Below are positions 31,601 through 40,371 of a stretch of DNA of 43,819 nt, piece after piece. Within the stretch, counting starts at the first letter, position 1. Each line of letters starts with the position of its first letter. A model generated the notes under the pieces. It was not told the DNA's origin, ran no database searches, and saw only the letters and a program-made list of their open reading frames with translations. The translations under genes and the position numbers were made by a program. Origin of the DNA: Candidatus Parendomicrobium reticulitermitis (GTDB lineage Bacteria > Elusimicrobiota > Endomicrobiia > Endomicrobiales > Endomicrobiaceae); assembly GCA_031287095.1 (NCBI GenBank), contig JAITTG010000018.1, positions 1 through 43,819 on the forward strand, in the 5' to 3' direction.

Positions 31601-34600
31601 AGAAATATAGCCAGTTCAGGATCGGCTGTCTATTTGGTCAATGCGATGATAGACTTTCAAAAAACAATTCTGTCTTTTACGAATAATACCGCGCTCAAAG
31701 AAGGAGCGGGATTTTATTTAGACGCTTCGTCTATCTTTTTTAATATATCAAGTATGACGATTAGAGCAAGCAGCGCCGGCGCAAACGGCGGCGCATTTTT
31801 TCTTTCTAATTTTAGCGAAATAACTTTTTCTTCCGTATCTATACTATTAAATTCAAATATCGCTCTTTCAAGCGGCGGCGCGTTTTATTTTCAAAATTCT
31901 TCCGCTTCTTTTATAGGCTCAACTATTGTATTTAGGGCAAATAAATCCGCAAGCGGCGGAGTTTTTTATCTTGACGGTTCTTTCTTAAGTATTGAGAGTT
32001 CCAAAATAGACATTTCAAGCGCTTCGGCAGACTTGGGAGCGGTTTTTTATCTTACAAACTCTTCTGCGTCAATTAAAGGTTTTGGAAATATATCTTACAA
32101 TCAATTTAATAGCTCGGGCGGCGCGTTTTATGCAGATGGCGGCTCAAATATCAAATTGTTGACGGACGGCGGAGATTTGGTTTTTAAAGGAAATAAAACA
32201 TCCCGCAATGCTCCAAATGATTTCTTTTTAGATTCGAGTTTTTTGACATTGGAGAGCGCGCAAAATAGGCAGATAAGGCTTGAAGACGGAATATATGCCG
32301 TTAATGCAAGCGAAATCAATATCACAAGCCGCGGCTTGGTCTATATGAGCGGAATCAATTATTTTAATGCAGTCTCTTCTTTTGTAATTATTGGCGGCGG
32401 CATAGTTTCCGTTGAAAATGCAAGTTGGACTTATACGCAAAATGGTATGGGTATTTATATTGAGAATTCTACTATTGTTTTCAATAAAGCGGTAATAAGT
32501 TTTTCGAGCAATGGCGCGTTAACGACTCTGGGCGGGGCATTATATTCTATAGGCAGCGTCCTTAAAATTGAAAATAAAGGCGCGAGTTTTATAGGAAATA
32601 TCGCCGTAAATGACGGCGGCGCGCTCTATGCTCAAAATTCCACAATCACAATCAATGCGGGCGGCGATATAATTTTTAGAGAAAACAATGCTGCAAACGG
32701 CAGAGATAATTTAAACGATATTTATTTGGATAATTCTATTCTAATGATGAGCGCAGGCGCTTATGCTTTCTCTATGGAAGGCGGCATAATATCTACAAAT
32801 TCATTCATTTCTTACAAAGGCGCTTTGAACGGTTTATATTTAGAAAATGAAATGAATCTTGCCGCTTCTACAATATCCTTTATAAATAATACCGCCCCTT
32901 CGGATGGAGCAAGTTTATCCGCCCAAAGCGTTTTATTTTCATTTGATAATTCAAGCGCGTCGTGGATATCTAATAAAGCGGATTATGGTTTTGTGAGCGC
33001 TTCAAAAGGCGGGGCGGCTTATATTATGTCTTCAACAATGTCTTGGACAAATTCAAGAGGCTTTTTTGTCAACAATATCGCAGGCAAGCCCGCTTCGTTG
33101 GGCATTTCTGCCGGCGGAGCGATATACGCTTATGATTTAAAATTTGATTTTGACGGCTCTACAATAGTATTTTTGGGCAATAGCGCTAATTCTGGTGGAG
33201 CATTATATTTAGAAAATTCTTCTATTTCTTTTATTAATTCAAGCAGCGCGTCTTTCATAAATAATTTTGCTTCAAATACAGGCGGCGCGATTTTTGCCGT
33301 CGGTTCCACTATCAGTTTTGGCGGTGCTTTTATAACTTTTGCCCAAAATAGCGCAAATCAAGGCGGCGCGGTATATAGCGCGGACGGGGAAATAAATATC
33401 ATTGCGGATATTTCAAGCATTGTATTTATCAATAATAGCGCAAGATCTGGCGCGGATATATATGTTTCAAATTCCGTTTTAAATCTGTTAGTGAACGGCA
33501 ATACGATAGTTTTGCAAGGCGGAATATATGCCGCAAACCAAAGCTCTATAACAATTTTAGGTCAAGCGGCGGGAGGAAATGAAAAAATTATTCTCGGCGG
33601 CAATAATTATTTTGAAAGAATGGCATCGTTTAATATATCAAATGTTCAAGTAGAAGGCGTCCAAAATACTTTTTCTTATGTTTCAAATACGGCGGCTTTA
33701 AATATCTCTAATTCAAGCGTTTTGTTTAGTTCTATTCAAGCCGCTTTCAATAGCAATGTCTCAAATGGAACAGACGGCGGAGCGCTATATATTGACAATT
33801 CGTCCATATCGTTTTCGGGGAGCGTTGAATTCAATAATAATAGCGCGTCAAACGGCTCAGACGGCGGCGCGCTATATATTGACAATTCGTCTATATCGTT
33901 TTTGGGGAGCGTTGAATTTAATAATAATAGAGCGTCAAGCGGCGCGGCGGCTTATTTAATGAATAATTCAAGCCTTACCATATCGGGACAAGGCTCTTTT
34001 ACAAATAATAAGGCTGATACAAACGGCGCGGTTTTCTTTGTCCAAGATTCTTATTTAACTCTTAAAGCAAATAGTTCAGATATTGTCTTTTCAAACAATG
34101 CGCCTGACGGCGGGTTTGACATATATTTGGACGGCGGCGCAAATATAGTTTTATTTGATATATCAACGCGAAATGCCGTCAATATGGACGGCGGCATATA
34201 CGGCGAAGCGGGAGACGCAATAGAGCATAAAGGCGGCGGCGCTTTCAATCTCAAAGGCAAAATTGATTTTGCGGGAAATTGGACTGTTAACGGCGGGACA
34301 ATGACAGTCTCTTATTCAACCATATCTATAAGTTCTTTTGTCATAAATAACGCGAGATATTCTATGAAAAATCCTAATTATGCAAACGCGCGCCCCGCTA
34401 TATCGGCGCGCTCGGCAAGAACCGTATATGCCGCGGCAATAAATCCAGTTCCAACTCCTATAATCACTCTTACAGATTCCTTGACGGCGAGAAATGTTAT
34501 TTTTGATTTTTCAATATATTTTAGCGGATCCAGCATAGACGGCGACAAAATAATAGCCGATACTTTGATAGATATAAACGGCGCATTTTTTAATTTTGAC

Positions 34601-36568
34601 GCCTATGGTCAATTGACTGCGATTAGTTCAAATTTGAGCGTTGCGATAATGAGTTCTTCTGGAACTATGCCGATAATTAATTACAATCAATCGGGATATA
34701 TCAACTGGTATATGGACGGCGGAGATTTTAGACAATTGCCTTTCACTCTCAATCTTGATTCTGTCAACAAAACGCTCAATTTATTGTTGAGTTCAACTAT
34801 GTCTTTAAGCATAAACAATTTGACGCCAAATCAAAAGGAAACTCAAAATCTATTAAATTCAGTTTTTGACAATAATGAAATCATAAGCATAAGGAGCGGT
34901 CTAAATTTATTGTCCGACAACGATATAAAGGAAACATTAGACGATATAAGCGGAGTATTTATAATCAACGCTTTATATATAGCGGCGCAAAAAGATATGA
35001 GTATAAGACTTTACGACAGATTGAGCGTAAAAAATCCTCAAGATTTTGACAGAAAAGCAAATTTCTGGGTTCAATATATTATTGACGGCGGAGATTATAA
35101 AGACGAAGAAAGTCAAGTTCTCAATCTAAAGAGCGGCGCTTCTTCAATAGAAGGCGGTTTTGATTTCTTAAATAATGAGGACAGAGTCGTCGGTCTATAT
35201 ATTTCTCAAAGCGCCGATAAAATAAAGCAAGAAAACAACAAAGCCGACGCCGCTCTTATGGGCGCGGGATTATACGGCATTGTTTATGGCGGTAGAGTCA
35301 ATTTTTTATTTAACGCAGGCGCAGATATGGGAGAAATTAAAACATTAAGAAAAATTGAATACGGCGGATTTGAAGGCGATGGAAAAATCAATATGACTAT
35401 TGCAAGAGGCGGCGCTCAAATAGAGTTTAAGACGCGCGAGGATAAAATCAGAATAAGCCCTTATTTAGGCATAGACGGCATATACGCTATGACTTCCAAA
35501 TTTGAAGAAACGGGCGGAGCATTGAGTTTGTCTGCGCCTGCCGCAAATTTTATGAGAATGGATGCAAAAGGCGGTATAAAAGCGGCTTTTGTAAAGGATG
35601 CATATAGTATAGTCGGTCAAGTATACGCGGGTTATATATTGAACGGAGACGAAATAAAATACGATATGAGTTTTGTCAAAAGTCCAGATAGCGGCAAGAT
35701 GTCTATACGCAATAGCGAAACAGGCGCTTTATATTTCGGCGGCGCGGTCGGCGGTTTTGTGGAAATGTTTGAAGGGTGGAAATTGTTTGCTAATGCAGGC
35801 GTCAATATAAATCAAAACGGAAATTTAGGATATTCTTTTAGAGCGGGAATAAATATAAGCGTCCTGTCCGCAACGGAAATGAAAGCCAATAGAATTAAAA
35901 GAGAAGAAGAAAGAGCGCGTAAAAAAGAAGAAGAGCGTCTTGCCAAAGAAGAAGCCGCCGTTTTAAAGGCTCAACAAGAAGCGCAAAAACAAAATGAACC
36001 GCAAGAAAAAGAATTGACAAGAGAAGAACAACTCGCGCTCTTAAAAACGGAACTTGAAAAAATCCAAGAACAAAAAGGGAGCGCAGTTCAAGAAGAGCAA
36101 GCCGTTCAGCAAGAATACGACGCTGTCCGAGCCGTTGACGCATCTCTTCCCGATGCCGAACTTTTAAAAGAGTCCATTATAAAAGCGAAAGAAAGAAGAG
36201 CAAATGCCGATATTAGAGTTGTGAAATTTAATTCAGGCATATTTGAAAACGGCAAATATATTTTGACTAAACAGGCAAAGAATGAAATATGGGTATTGGC
36301 GCAAGCGCTTAAACAGTCCAGCTATAAGAGCATTGTCGTAGAAGGGCACGCTGATTCAACGGGCAATCCCGATAAAAATATGGAATTGTCTAAATTACGC
36401 GCAAAAGCGGTATATGACATATTTGTTAAATGCAGATTAAACAATGTTGAATATGTAGGTTTTAGTTCAATGCTTCCCGAAGGCGACAATAATACAATAG
36501 GCGGCAGAGAAAAAAACAGAAGGATAGAGATATATATAGAAGACGGCAATACAACCGCCGCAGAATAA
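25688..36568 (+). CDS. Giant PMP-like autotransporter adhesin with C-terminal OmpA domain (pmpB)
   Basis: This 3626-aa paralogue of pmpA has the same domain order: signal peptide (to about SYSQ, residue 19), cap (SWAGFTAAYG, LSNDISAAG, SSITINGAGG), GGA/FxxN beta-helix with eight DIYL-type modules, C-cap near 2867-2890 (SSFVINNARYSMKN), LDDISGVFIINALYI, barrel (about 3124-3393), coiled coil rich in E/K/R/Q/A (about 3394-3505) and OmpA domain (about 3507-3615: VVEGHADSTG, LSKLRA, KNRRIEIYIE) with a short tail DGNTTAAE. One early region (about residues 210-390) lacks GGA turns. Its middle (from about 30100) is nearly the same as pmpA at 19440-20110 (shared SSGGFIYAQGSSVSII and NRGNDIYLSSSELHL). 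The start at 25688 follows AGGAAG; the frame is closed by a TAG at 25652. Function is inferred as for pmpA. Confidence 0.85.
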   Translation: MKKILISIILFLGFITSSYSQSVSVSSWAGFTAAYGDPNFDFINLSNDISAAGDIDAPSVSSITINGAGGYIDGSQFGGFVFSSVQSFFYDITLQNFKRTGAGGVFAADNYSAISFVNTNASFNNNSATTNGAVAYLDSYSNLSFTADLSDMDIQFYNNSANGVENDVYFADDNSELLFSVDNSFTINLTNGIITSGAAGAIARKTGLGVLEFNGVAKIGNIFSIDAGTVVFNVSQSTIYSLNMSVDTVLSMQVGQFNQLFLNSANLSGEIIVDMDFANLIGDYIYAGGGNIGISQSSLSINILGTNQKYGAKILFMQANNISGDFYIDVNLSTSYVMDNLNGQLWIKFIGGEMWDYFAGLYRSATATTGTISLIRDITASNTVIASMSFNAPLAGDNFTVDGANFIVDSNLIENLGFVLSGKQLQFSNINFSQFISASEGAVLRIDSGSNIIFSGTISFNNNSSYVSNGGAIFASDSQIEFNAGGDIIFTGNYANWQPNDIYLDNSQLTLYANAYEFKTEDGINAYNGSKIIYSNADLGFWRLGGSNVFSQRMSFDIGNNSRIFIDNGHWTYTLNTAQISLNYSTMTFTAVRVFFSSNSRDNTGNGSSFNLNSSSLSFINSTVTFSFNTSARRDIGAIYAQNGSVLYFEGSEIFFSSNIMNNGANDIYIDGSALYIVNSPNQVRFESGLYAILQSTFVFNNSASASLYISGDNNFSEMAYFFISPISSITVEKATFTYRLNDFMSLDDSTAAFLKSTLYFSSNTNASDGGAVFLDNSSLILFDSSIVVFSSNTAQNNSGALHLNGLSSASFSYSTVTFFGNTAIQDGGAIAIDDDKLFPFLNSKVSFSSNLSQNDGGAMFMRGGAVLKAAHGIFAWTSNTASNFGGAVNAGFSTISFEYSTISFISNSAFDGGALYIGDSLSSFNFSRIDYLNNTAANFGAAAYIHQNSNINFFYSTISFIGNQSADGGSLYINGSTLTFERSVLKWTSNTASNDGGALFLENSQSSFSLSTINFLSNMSGNFGAAIYSSLSTVSFNISGINMTSNTAVSGAAIYGSRSSFSFNASSALFAFNTADDGAALYFDSSNISFEISTIGFIGNISTNASLYASASNMIFTASTINFIANTAFQDGGGAALYAVSNFDFFNSKIVFTSNNALNGGAVYSEDFSSVSFTSSAVRWLANTAFQGGGAVFIDETASVYITSSIVLFGQNTAVSSGGGAYFGADSSFSIEYSSIDFISNISSADGGAIFVRERAVLSFANTTISFLNNTAFSFGGAIFAQNSANISFSSSPVLVKFINNGAFGGGAVFLDDFSQLSFIDSSAVFSNNFSKSSGGVLYLDNSAQFVFENALLDFVKNTASISGGAIFADNGSIIDFNLSSSVFFTSNTASNGGAFYAQNSAIITFNGSTVSFVFNTASSAAIAYIASNAEMHFSGGDAYFTNNKSTGGDGILYLNGGILDFVNISILKVQKNEALNGGFIFVNGGEFDLEILDEFIFSSNTARGIGGKGGAFYLSGSTLAIVGAGTISYNRAQSSGGFIYAQGSSVSIIAGIGSITAQNNTAANRGNDIYLSSSELHLNAFANMEIKFSKGGIYAIDESFINIIGAGKVNFEGFDYFAGISSFGVINGGLWTVKGSTFTYTANTSGLYISLSTAVFMNSSVTFSSNTASFDGAGLYAFDSEISISSSRIQFTSNTADAFNGGAFYFYNSTLTITITTINFKLNSGNSGGAISLNNNIMSIMKSSISWTSNTAVSTDGGAISVESGYLKISSSVLNFSFNNAASNGGAVFVHISTIDFYADKMTIAGNTAVSGGGFNAADSSVSFKVSTANFLFNIGTDGAGVYLLNGNIESSHSVLTFLRNTAANSGAAVFMDNSSIDFAAASMTISMSSAQIGGGIYMNTSQINLTSSSIHLNSNTALASGGGLYLDMSSIAFKNSTANFTSNKSDLGGALFVSVSTLSFTNSVFNADRNIASSGSAVYLVNAMIDFQKTILSFTNNTALKEGAGFYLDASSIFFNISSMTIRASSAGANGGAFFLSNFSEITFSSVSILLNSNIALSSGGAFYFQNSSASFIGSTIVFRANKSASGGVFYLDGSFLSIESSKIDISSASADLGAVFYLTNSSASIKGFGNISYNQFNSSGGAFYADGGSNIKLLTDGGDLVFKGNKTSRNAPNDFFLDSSFLTLESAQNRQIRLEDGIYAVNASEINITSRGLVYMSGINYFNAVSSFVIIGGGIVSVENASWTYTQNGMGIYIENSTIVFNKAVISFSSNGALTTLGGALYSIGSVLKIENKGASFIGNIAVNDGGALYAQNSTITINAGGDIIFRENNAANGRDNLNDIYLDNSILMMSAGAYAFSMEGGIISTNSFISYKGALNGLYLENEMNLAASTISFINNTAPSDGASLSAQSVLFSFDNSSASWISNKADYGFVSASKGGAAYIMSSTMSWTNSRGFFVNNIAGKPASLGISAGGAIYAYDLKFDFDGSTIVFLGNSANSGGALYLENSSISFINSSSASFINNFASNTGGAIFAVGSTISFGGAFITFAQNSANQGGAVYSADGEINIIADISSIVFINNSARSGADIYVSNSVLNLLVNGNTIVLQGGIYAANQSSITILGQAAGGNEKIILGGNNYFERMASFNISNVQVEGVQNTFSYVSNTAALNISNSSVLFSSIQAAFNSNVSNGTDGGALYIDNSSISFSGSVEFNNNSASNGSDGGALYIDNSSISFLGSVEFNNNRASSGAAAYLMNNSSLTISGQGSFTNNKADTNGAVFFVQDSYLTLKANSSDIVFSNNAPDGGFDIYLDGGANIVLFDISTRNAVNMDGGIYGEAGDAIEHKGGGAFNLKGKIDFAGNWTVNGGTMTVSYSTISISSFVINNARYSMKNPNYANARPAISARSARTVYAAAINPVPTPIITLTDSLTARNVIFDFSIYFSGSSIDGDKIIADTLIDINGAFFNFDAYGQLTAISSNLSVAIMSSSGTMPIINYNQSGYINWYMDGGDFRQLPFTLNLDSVNKTLNLLLSSTMSLSINNLTPNQKETQNLLNSVFDNNEIISIRSGLNLLSDNDIKETLDDISGVFIINALYIAAQKDMSIRLYDRLSVKNPQDFDRKANFWVQYIIDGGDYKDEESQVLNLKSGASSIEGGFDFLNNEDRVVGLYISQSADKIKQENNKADAALMGAGLYGIVYGGRVNFLFNAGADMGEIKTLRKIEYGGFEGDGKINMTIARGGAQIEFKTREDKIRISPYLGIDGIYAMTSKFEETGGALSLSAPAANFMRMDAKGGIKAAFVKDAYSIVGQVYAGYILNGDEIKYDMSFVKSPDSGKMSIRNSETGALYFGGAVGGFVEMFEGWKLFANAGVNINQNGNLGYSFRAGINISVLSATEMKANRIKREEERARKKEEERLAKEEAAVLKAQQEAQKQNEPQEKELTREEQLALLKTELEKIQEQKGSAVQEEQAVQQEYDAVRAVDASLPDAELLKESIIKAKERRANADIRVVKFNSGIFENGKYILTKQAKNEIWVLAQALKQSSYKSIVVEGHADSTGNPDKNMELSKLRAKAVYDIFVKCRLNNVEYVGFSSMLPEGDNNTIGGREKNRRIEIYIEDGNTTAAE
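33773..33946 (+). repeat. Recent 87-bp tandem duplication in pmpB
   Basis: Two adjacent 87-bp units (33773-33859 and 33860-33946) each encode DGGALYIDNSSISF, one S/L, then GSVEFNNN and a short tail. They differ at only a few bases, mostly silent. One unit is exactly 29 codons, about one beta-helix turn. Confidence 0.85.
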
Positions 36569-36589
36569 CTTAAAAATAGAAAACAAAAA

Positions 36590-36700
36590 AGAAAAAAACG
36601 GCGAAACGACAAAGCGGCAGAGAGAAAAGACGGCAAAAACAAACGACGCGCTTTGCGGTGAAAGTAGATTCCCGATAGAGACATTCGGGAATGACGGAGT
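36590..36700. repeat. Long dispersed repeat R8, left copy (inverted relative to 42.2 kb)
   Basis: GCAGAGAGAAAAGACGGCAA, CGACGCGCTTTGCGGTGAAA, GATTCCCGATAGAGACATTC and ATGACGGAGTTGGGGAGAC appear here and, reverse-complemented with small changes, at 42181-42300. The two copies flank rnd and the AAA gene in opposite orientation. Confidence 0.75.
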
Positions 36701-36780
36701 TGGGGAGACGGTTGGGAACGACAGAGTTGGAGAGGTATTCAAGAATGGCGGAGTTGAGGGGACATTCAAGAATGACGCGG
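36690..36780. repeat. Degenerate 27-bp tandem repeat (about 3.4 units)
   Basis: Units start at 36690, 36717 and 36744, with a partial one at 36771. Each follows the pattern AAtGaCgGAGTTGgGGaGacattcaaG, 27 bp long. It appears to have grown out of the R8 repeat end. Confidence 0.75.
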
Positions 36781-36830
36781 CGGCTTTGTCTTTCGCCGTC
36801 ATTCCCGAGCGTCTCTGTCGGGAATCCAAG

Positions 36831-36858
36831 TTTAGCCGCAGAGCGATTGAACTATAAT
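36831..36858 (+). promoter_or_regulatory. Possible promoter of the RND gene
   Basis: TATAAT is at 36853-36858 with a poor TTTAGC at 36831-36836 (16-bp spacer). It is the only good -10 box in the 450-base gap before rnd. Confidence 0.35.
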
Positions 36859-36940
36859 GATTGTTTGCTAAAAGCGAATTCCAGAAAGATATAGAGAAAA
36901 GAGGGCAAAGGCTGTTAAAACAATACGGCAAAAACAAATA

Positions 36941-36964
36941 TAGAGACGCGCTGTATGCGCGTCT
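36941..36964. repeat. R3 hairpin (AGACGCGC-TGTAT-GCGCGTCT)
   Basis: A perfect 8-bp stem lies at 36944-36951 / 36957-36964, followed by AAAAA. It belongs with the TAGAGACG elements at 25391 and 40220. Confidence 0.7.
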
Positions 36965-37024
36965 AAAAACCGCAAATGGTTCCGCAGGCGGCAAAAGAGT
37001 TTATAAATAACGGAGGTAATATCA

Positions 37025-40000
37025 ATGAATTTAGCAAGTTTAGCAATCAAGAGACCGACATTTGTTTTTTCTTTACTTTTAGCTTTTATCATAGTCGGGC
37101 TTTTGCTTATGCAAAGGCTGCCGGTGAGGATGATGCCGGATGTAGAATATCCTTTTGTTGTGGTAAGCGTCGTTTATCCCGGCGCAGGTCCTGAAGAAAT
37201 AGAAAGCCGCGTGAGCAGATTGGTGGAAAACTCTATGAGCTCGGTCGCAGGCATAAAAACAATCACTTCAATAAGCAATGACGGACGGTCGCAGGTTTTT
37301 GCCGAGTTTGAACTTTCCGTTGACCCGGAACTCGCCTTACAAGAAGTCAGAGATAAAATCGCCGCCGCTAGACGCAGATTTCCCGACGATATAGAAGAGC
37401 CGGTAGTTCAAAAATTTGACCCGGAATCCCGTCCGATTATGCTAATCAGTCTAAGGTCGTCTCTTGCGCCAAAAGAATTATATGATTTTGCCGATGAGAA
37501 TTATGTCAAAGAATTATTAAGAATCGACGGAGTATCCAATGTCAATATGTTCGGCGCGACAAGAAGAGAAGTTGATGTCTATGTGGACAGGCATAAATTA
37601 GATTTATACGACACAACTCTTTCAGCGGTGTCTGCCGCTATTGGAAATAATAGCATGAATGTTCCCGTAGGCAGAATAGCCACGCCTACAGGCGATATAT
37701 CGTTTAGAACTTTGGGAGAATACCGCAATGTTAAAGATATAGAAGAGGTTCCGATAAGTTTTATGGGTAATGATGTGTCTGTGGCGGTGCGCGATGTTGC
37801 AAGAGTGGAAGATACAACCGCTGAAAGATACAGCATAGGCAGAATGGATTTTAGGCAAGATGGAAAAGTTTTAAAAGAGCAAGGCATGCTTCTTGCTATT
37901 TTTAAACAATCAGGCGCCAATGAAGTAAATATATCGCAAGGCGTGATAAAAAGAATAAAAGATTTAAACGAAAGATATAAAAATGCCGACGGCAGTCCGT
38001 GGCTTACTCTTGTGACGGATAATGCAAAGGGCATAAAAGACAATATCACGGATGTTCAGCATACAATTTATGAGGGCATACTTTTAGCTATCATAGTAGT
38101 CTATTTTTTCCTTGCAAGTTGGCGCTCTACTTTTATCACCGCTCTTGCTTTGCCCAATAGTTTAATAGGCTCTTTTGTTTTTATGTATTTCTTTAATTTC
38201 AGCATAAACATAGTTTCTCTTATGTCGCTGTCGCTTGCCGTAGGTCTGCTCATTGACGACGCTATAGTTGTGCGCGAAAATATCTATAGGCATTATGAAG
38301 AGGGCGAAGAACCCGATATTGCCGCGCAAAACGGCACGGACGAAGTGGCTCTTGCCGTCATAGCCACAACTTGTTCCGTAATTGCGGTATTTTTACCCGT
38401 CGCTTTTATGAGCGGTCTCATAGGCAAGTTTTTTAAAGAATTCGGGTTAACCGTTGTTTTTGCTATGGGCATATCCATACTTGACGCTTTAACTATCGCG
38501 CCTATGCTTTCAGCATATATCATCCCGTCTCATAAAGAAGAAAAAGAAAAAAAGCCGAATGCTTTTGTATCTTTTTTCAGCGCGCTTATAAGAGGTCTCA
38601 CAGTCAATTGGTTTGAAAAAGTATATAAAGCGGTCGTAGCGCTTTATGAAAAGATTTTAAGAATAGTCCTTCATCATAAAATAATAACTCTCATTTTATC
38701 CGTCATAGTTTTTATCGCGTCTTTATTGCCGGTTTTTTACGGAAAAATACCGATGAATTTTATGCCCGCATCTGAATCTGGAGAATTTAGAATAAGTATC
38801 ACCGCTCCGCCCGATTATGCGGTGTCTATGACGGACGCTTTGAGTTCTAAAATAGAAGATATAGCGATGTCCGCGCCTGAAGTTGATTTTATGGTCGTTC
38901 AAGTCGGCGGGAACAATCAATTAAACACAGCCGCTATGGATGTCCGCCTTGTGCCGTCAAAGCAAAGGAAACTTTCAACCGAAGATGTCAAATCTTTGCT
39001 TAGAGAAAAAATAAGAGCGGCTATAGACAAAGATATAGATTTATCTATTGACGCGACGGGCGGCATGATGGGCAATAATCAAAAACCGTTCGCTTACCTA
39101 TTATATGGAAAGGACACAACTCAATTGTCAGACCTTGCCGACGATTTAATCGCAAGATTTGAAACCATTCCAGGTCTTGTTGATTTAACTACAAATTTTC
39201 AATCTGGAAAACTTGAATATCAAATAGATATCGCGCCCTCAAAAGCAAAACAATTCGGCGTCAATACCATAGCCGCAGGCGCGGAACTTAGAGCTATGGT
39301 AGAAGGCAATACCCCCGCGGTATTTAGAAGCAATGGTCTTGAATACGATATAAGAGTTGTATTTGAGCAGCCTCAAAGACGGATAATGGATTCTTTTAAC
39401 GATTTATATGTCGCTAATGTGAACGGCAAAAGAGTAAAAATATCGAGAATTGCCGATTTAAAACAGGCGCGCGCTCCAAATAGAATTTACCGCCGTCATC
39501 GTTCAAGATTCATACAAATCTCGGGCAATTTATCCAAAGGTTATACTCTCGGACCAATACAAAAAGAAGTCAATAAAGCCGTAGAAGCAAGCCAAGCGGA
39601 AATTGCAAGTAAAGATTTATGGACAGGCATACAAACAGAATTCTCGGGCAACTACGAAGATATGAAAGATTTAAAAAGCAATATGCTTATAGCGGGGGCT
39701 TTGTCTCTAATTTTTATCTTTATGGTTTTAGCGAGTTTATACGAGTCTATAATTACGCCTTTTGTGATTATGCTTGCCATTCCATTAGGCAGCATAGGCG
39801 GTTTATTGGCTTTATTTTTCACAGGTCATGCCCTTGACATTTTTACAATGATAGGAATGATAATGCTGCTGGGCATAGTAGCCAAAAACTCAATTATACT
39901 TGTCGACTATATACAACAATTAATCAAGCGAGGGCGAGACTCCATAGACGACGCGATAATAGAAGCGGGTAAAGTCCGTCTAAGACCTATACTTATGACT

Positions 40001-40222
40001 TCATTTGCTTTAATCGGCGGCATGGTTCCCACAGCGTTAGCGCTGACAGAAGTAGGCAAATTCCGCCAAGGCATAGGCATTTTAATCATAGGCGGCATAT
40101 TGACTTCAACTTTCTTGACATTGTTAATAGTCCCGGCAGTCTTTGAATACGCTTTCGCTCTGCGCATATTTTTAAGAAAACTCTTAAAAAGACCCGAAAA
40201 AAGAAAAATAGATTTGTTGTAG
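37025..40222 (+). CDS. RND family efflux transporter permease (AcrB/HAE1-like)
   Basis: This inner-membrane, proton-driven pump subunit of 1065 aa belongs to ACR_tran (PF00873). It starts [19 protein letters not shown] with the usual first span. It has [21 protein letters not shown] in the porter domain and the membrane proton-relay pair D411-D412 ([10 protein letters not shown], where metal-efflux relatives differ). The two-fold repeat is followed by [13 protein letters not shown] with K954. These residues are those expected of a drug/lipophile exporter rather than a metal one. GGAGG at 37011-37015 sets the start. The usual membrane-fusion protein and outer-membrane channel genes are not next to it. 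The TAG stop lies in an R3 element. Substrate is unknown. Confidence 0.93.
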   Translation: MNLASLAIKRPTFVFSLLLAFIIVGLLLMQRLPVRMMPDVEYPFVVVSVVYPGAGPEEIESRVSRLVENSMSSVAGIKTITSISNDGRSQVFAEFELSVDPELALQEVRDKIAAARRRFPDDIEEPVVQKFDPESRPIMLISLRSSLAPKELYDFADENYVKELLRIDGVSNVNMFGATRREVDVYVDRHKLDLYDTTLSAVSAAIGNNSMNVPVGRIATPTGDISFRTLGEYRNVKDIEEVPISFMGNDVSVAVRDVARVEDTTAERYSIGRMDFRQDGKVLKEQGMLLAIFKQSGANEVNISQGVIKRIKDLNERYKNADGSPWLTLVTDNAKGIKDNITDVQHTIYEGILLAIIVVYFFLASWRSTFITALALPNSLIGSFVFMYFFNFSINIVSLMSLSLAVGLLIDDAIVVRENIYRHYEEGEEPDIAAQNGTDEVALAVIATTCSVIAVFLPVAFMSGLIGKFFKEFGLTVVFAMGISILDALTIAPMLSAYIIPSHKEEKEKKPNAFVSFFSALIRGLTVNWFEKVYKAVVALYEKILRIVLHHKIITLILSVIVFIASLLPVFYGKIPMNFMPASESGEFRISITAPPDYAVSMTDALSSKIEDIAMSAPEVDFMVVQVGGNNQLNTAAMDVRLVPSKQRKLSTEDVKSLLREKIRAAIDKDIDLSIDATGGMMGNNQKPFAYLLYGKDTTQLSDLADDLIARFETIPGLVDLTTNFQSGKLEYQIDIAPSKAKQFGVNTIAAGAELRAMVEGNTPAVFRSNGLEYDIRVVFEQPQRRIMDSFNDLYVANVNGKRVKISRIADLKQARAPNRIYRRHRSRFIQISGNLSKGYTLGPIQKEVNKAVEASQAEIASKDLWTGIQTEFSGNYEDMKDLKSNMLIAGALSLIFIFMVLASLYESIITPFVIMLAIPLGSIGGLLALFFTGHALDIFTMIGMIMLLGIVAKNSIILVDYIQQLIKRGRDSIDDAIIEAGKVRLRPILMTSFALIGGMVPTALALTEVGKFRQGIGILIIGGILTSTFLTLLIVPAVFEYAFALRIFLRKLLKRPEKRKIDLL

Positions 40223-40247
40223 AGACGGCGCTATGATGCGCGCGTCT
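40220..40247. repeat. R3 element carrying the rnd stop codon, possible terminator
   Basis: TAGAGACGGCGC-TATGAT-GCGCGCGTCTAAAA forms an imperfect AGACG...CGTCT hairpin. Its first three bases are the rnd stop codon. The run after the stem is A-rich, so on the plus strand it is at best a weak terminator. Confidence 0.55.
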
Positions 40248-40371
40248 AAAACGGCAAGAGAAAATACAACGCAAACAAAGTTTCAAATAAGAGCGGCTGC
40301 GCGGCGCAATTTAAGAGTAAAAGCGCATTAGAAAATTGCAGTAAATTTTATGAAAATGGAGTATTGGGTCA

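Larger units (their letters stand above)
36781..37008. other. Repeat spacer upstream of the RND gene
   Basis: No gene. It has another CGTCATTCCCGAGCGTCTC / TGTCGGGAATCC palindromic repeat (36797-36826), R6-like GGCAAAAACAAATA, and an R3 hairpin (36941-36964). Confidence 0.5.

Noticed and set aside
15508-34260. Many minus-strand open frames of 60-185 codons opposite pmpA and pmpB
   Set aside because: They are shadows of the repeat code: the GGA/SIS/FxxN codons leave the opposite strand poor in stops. They show repeated PP/AP-rich peptides without start sites or family likeness.
14246-36568. CRISPR array or simple DNA tandem array as explanation for the periodic sequence
   Set aside because: Periodicity is at protein level (29-40 codons) with heavily diverged DNA, unlike identical direct repeats with unique spacers.
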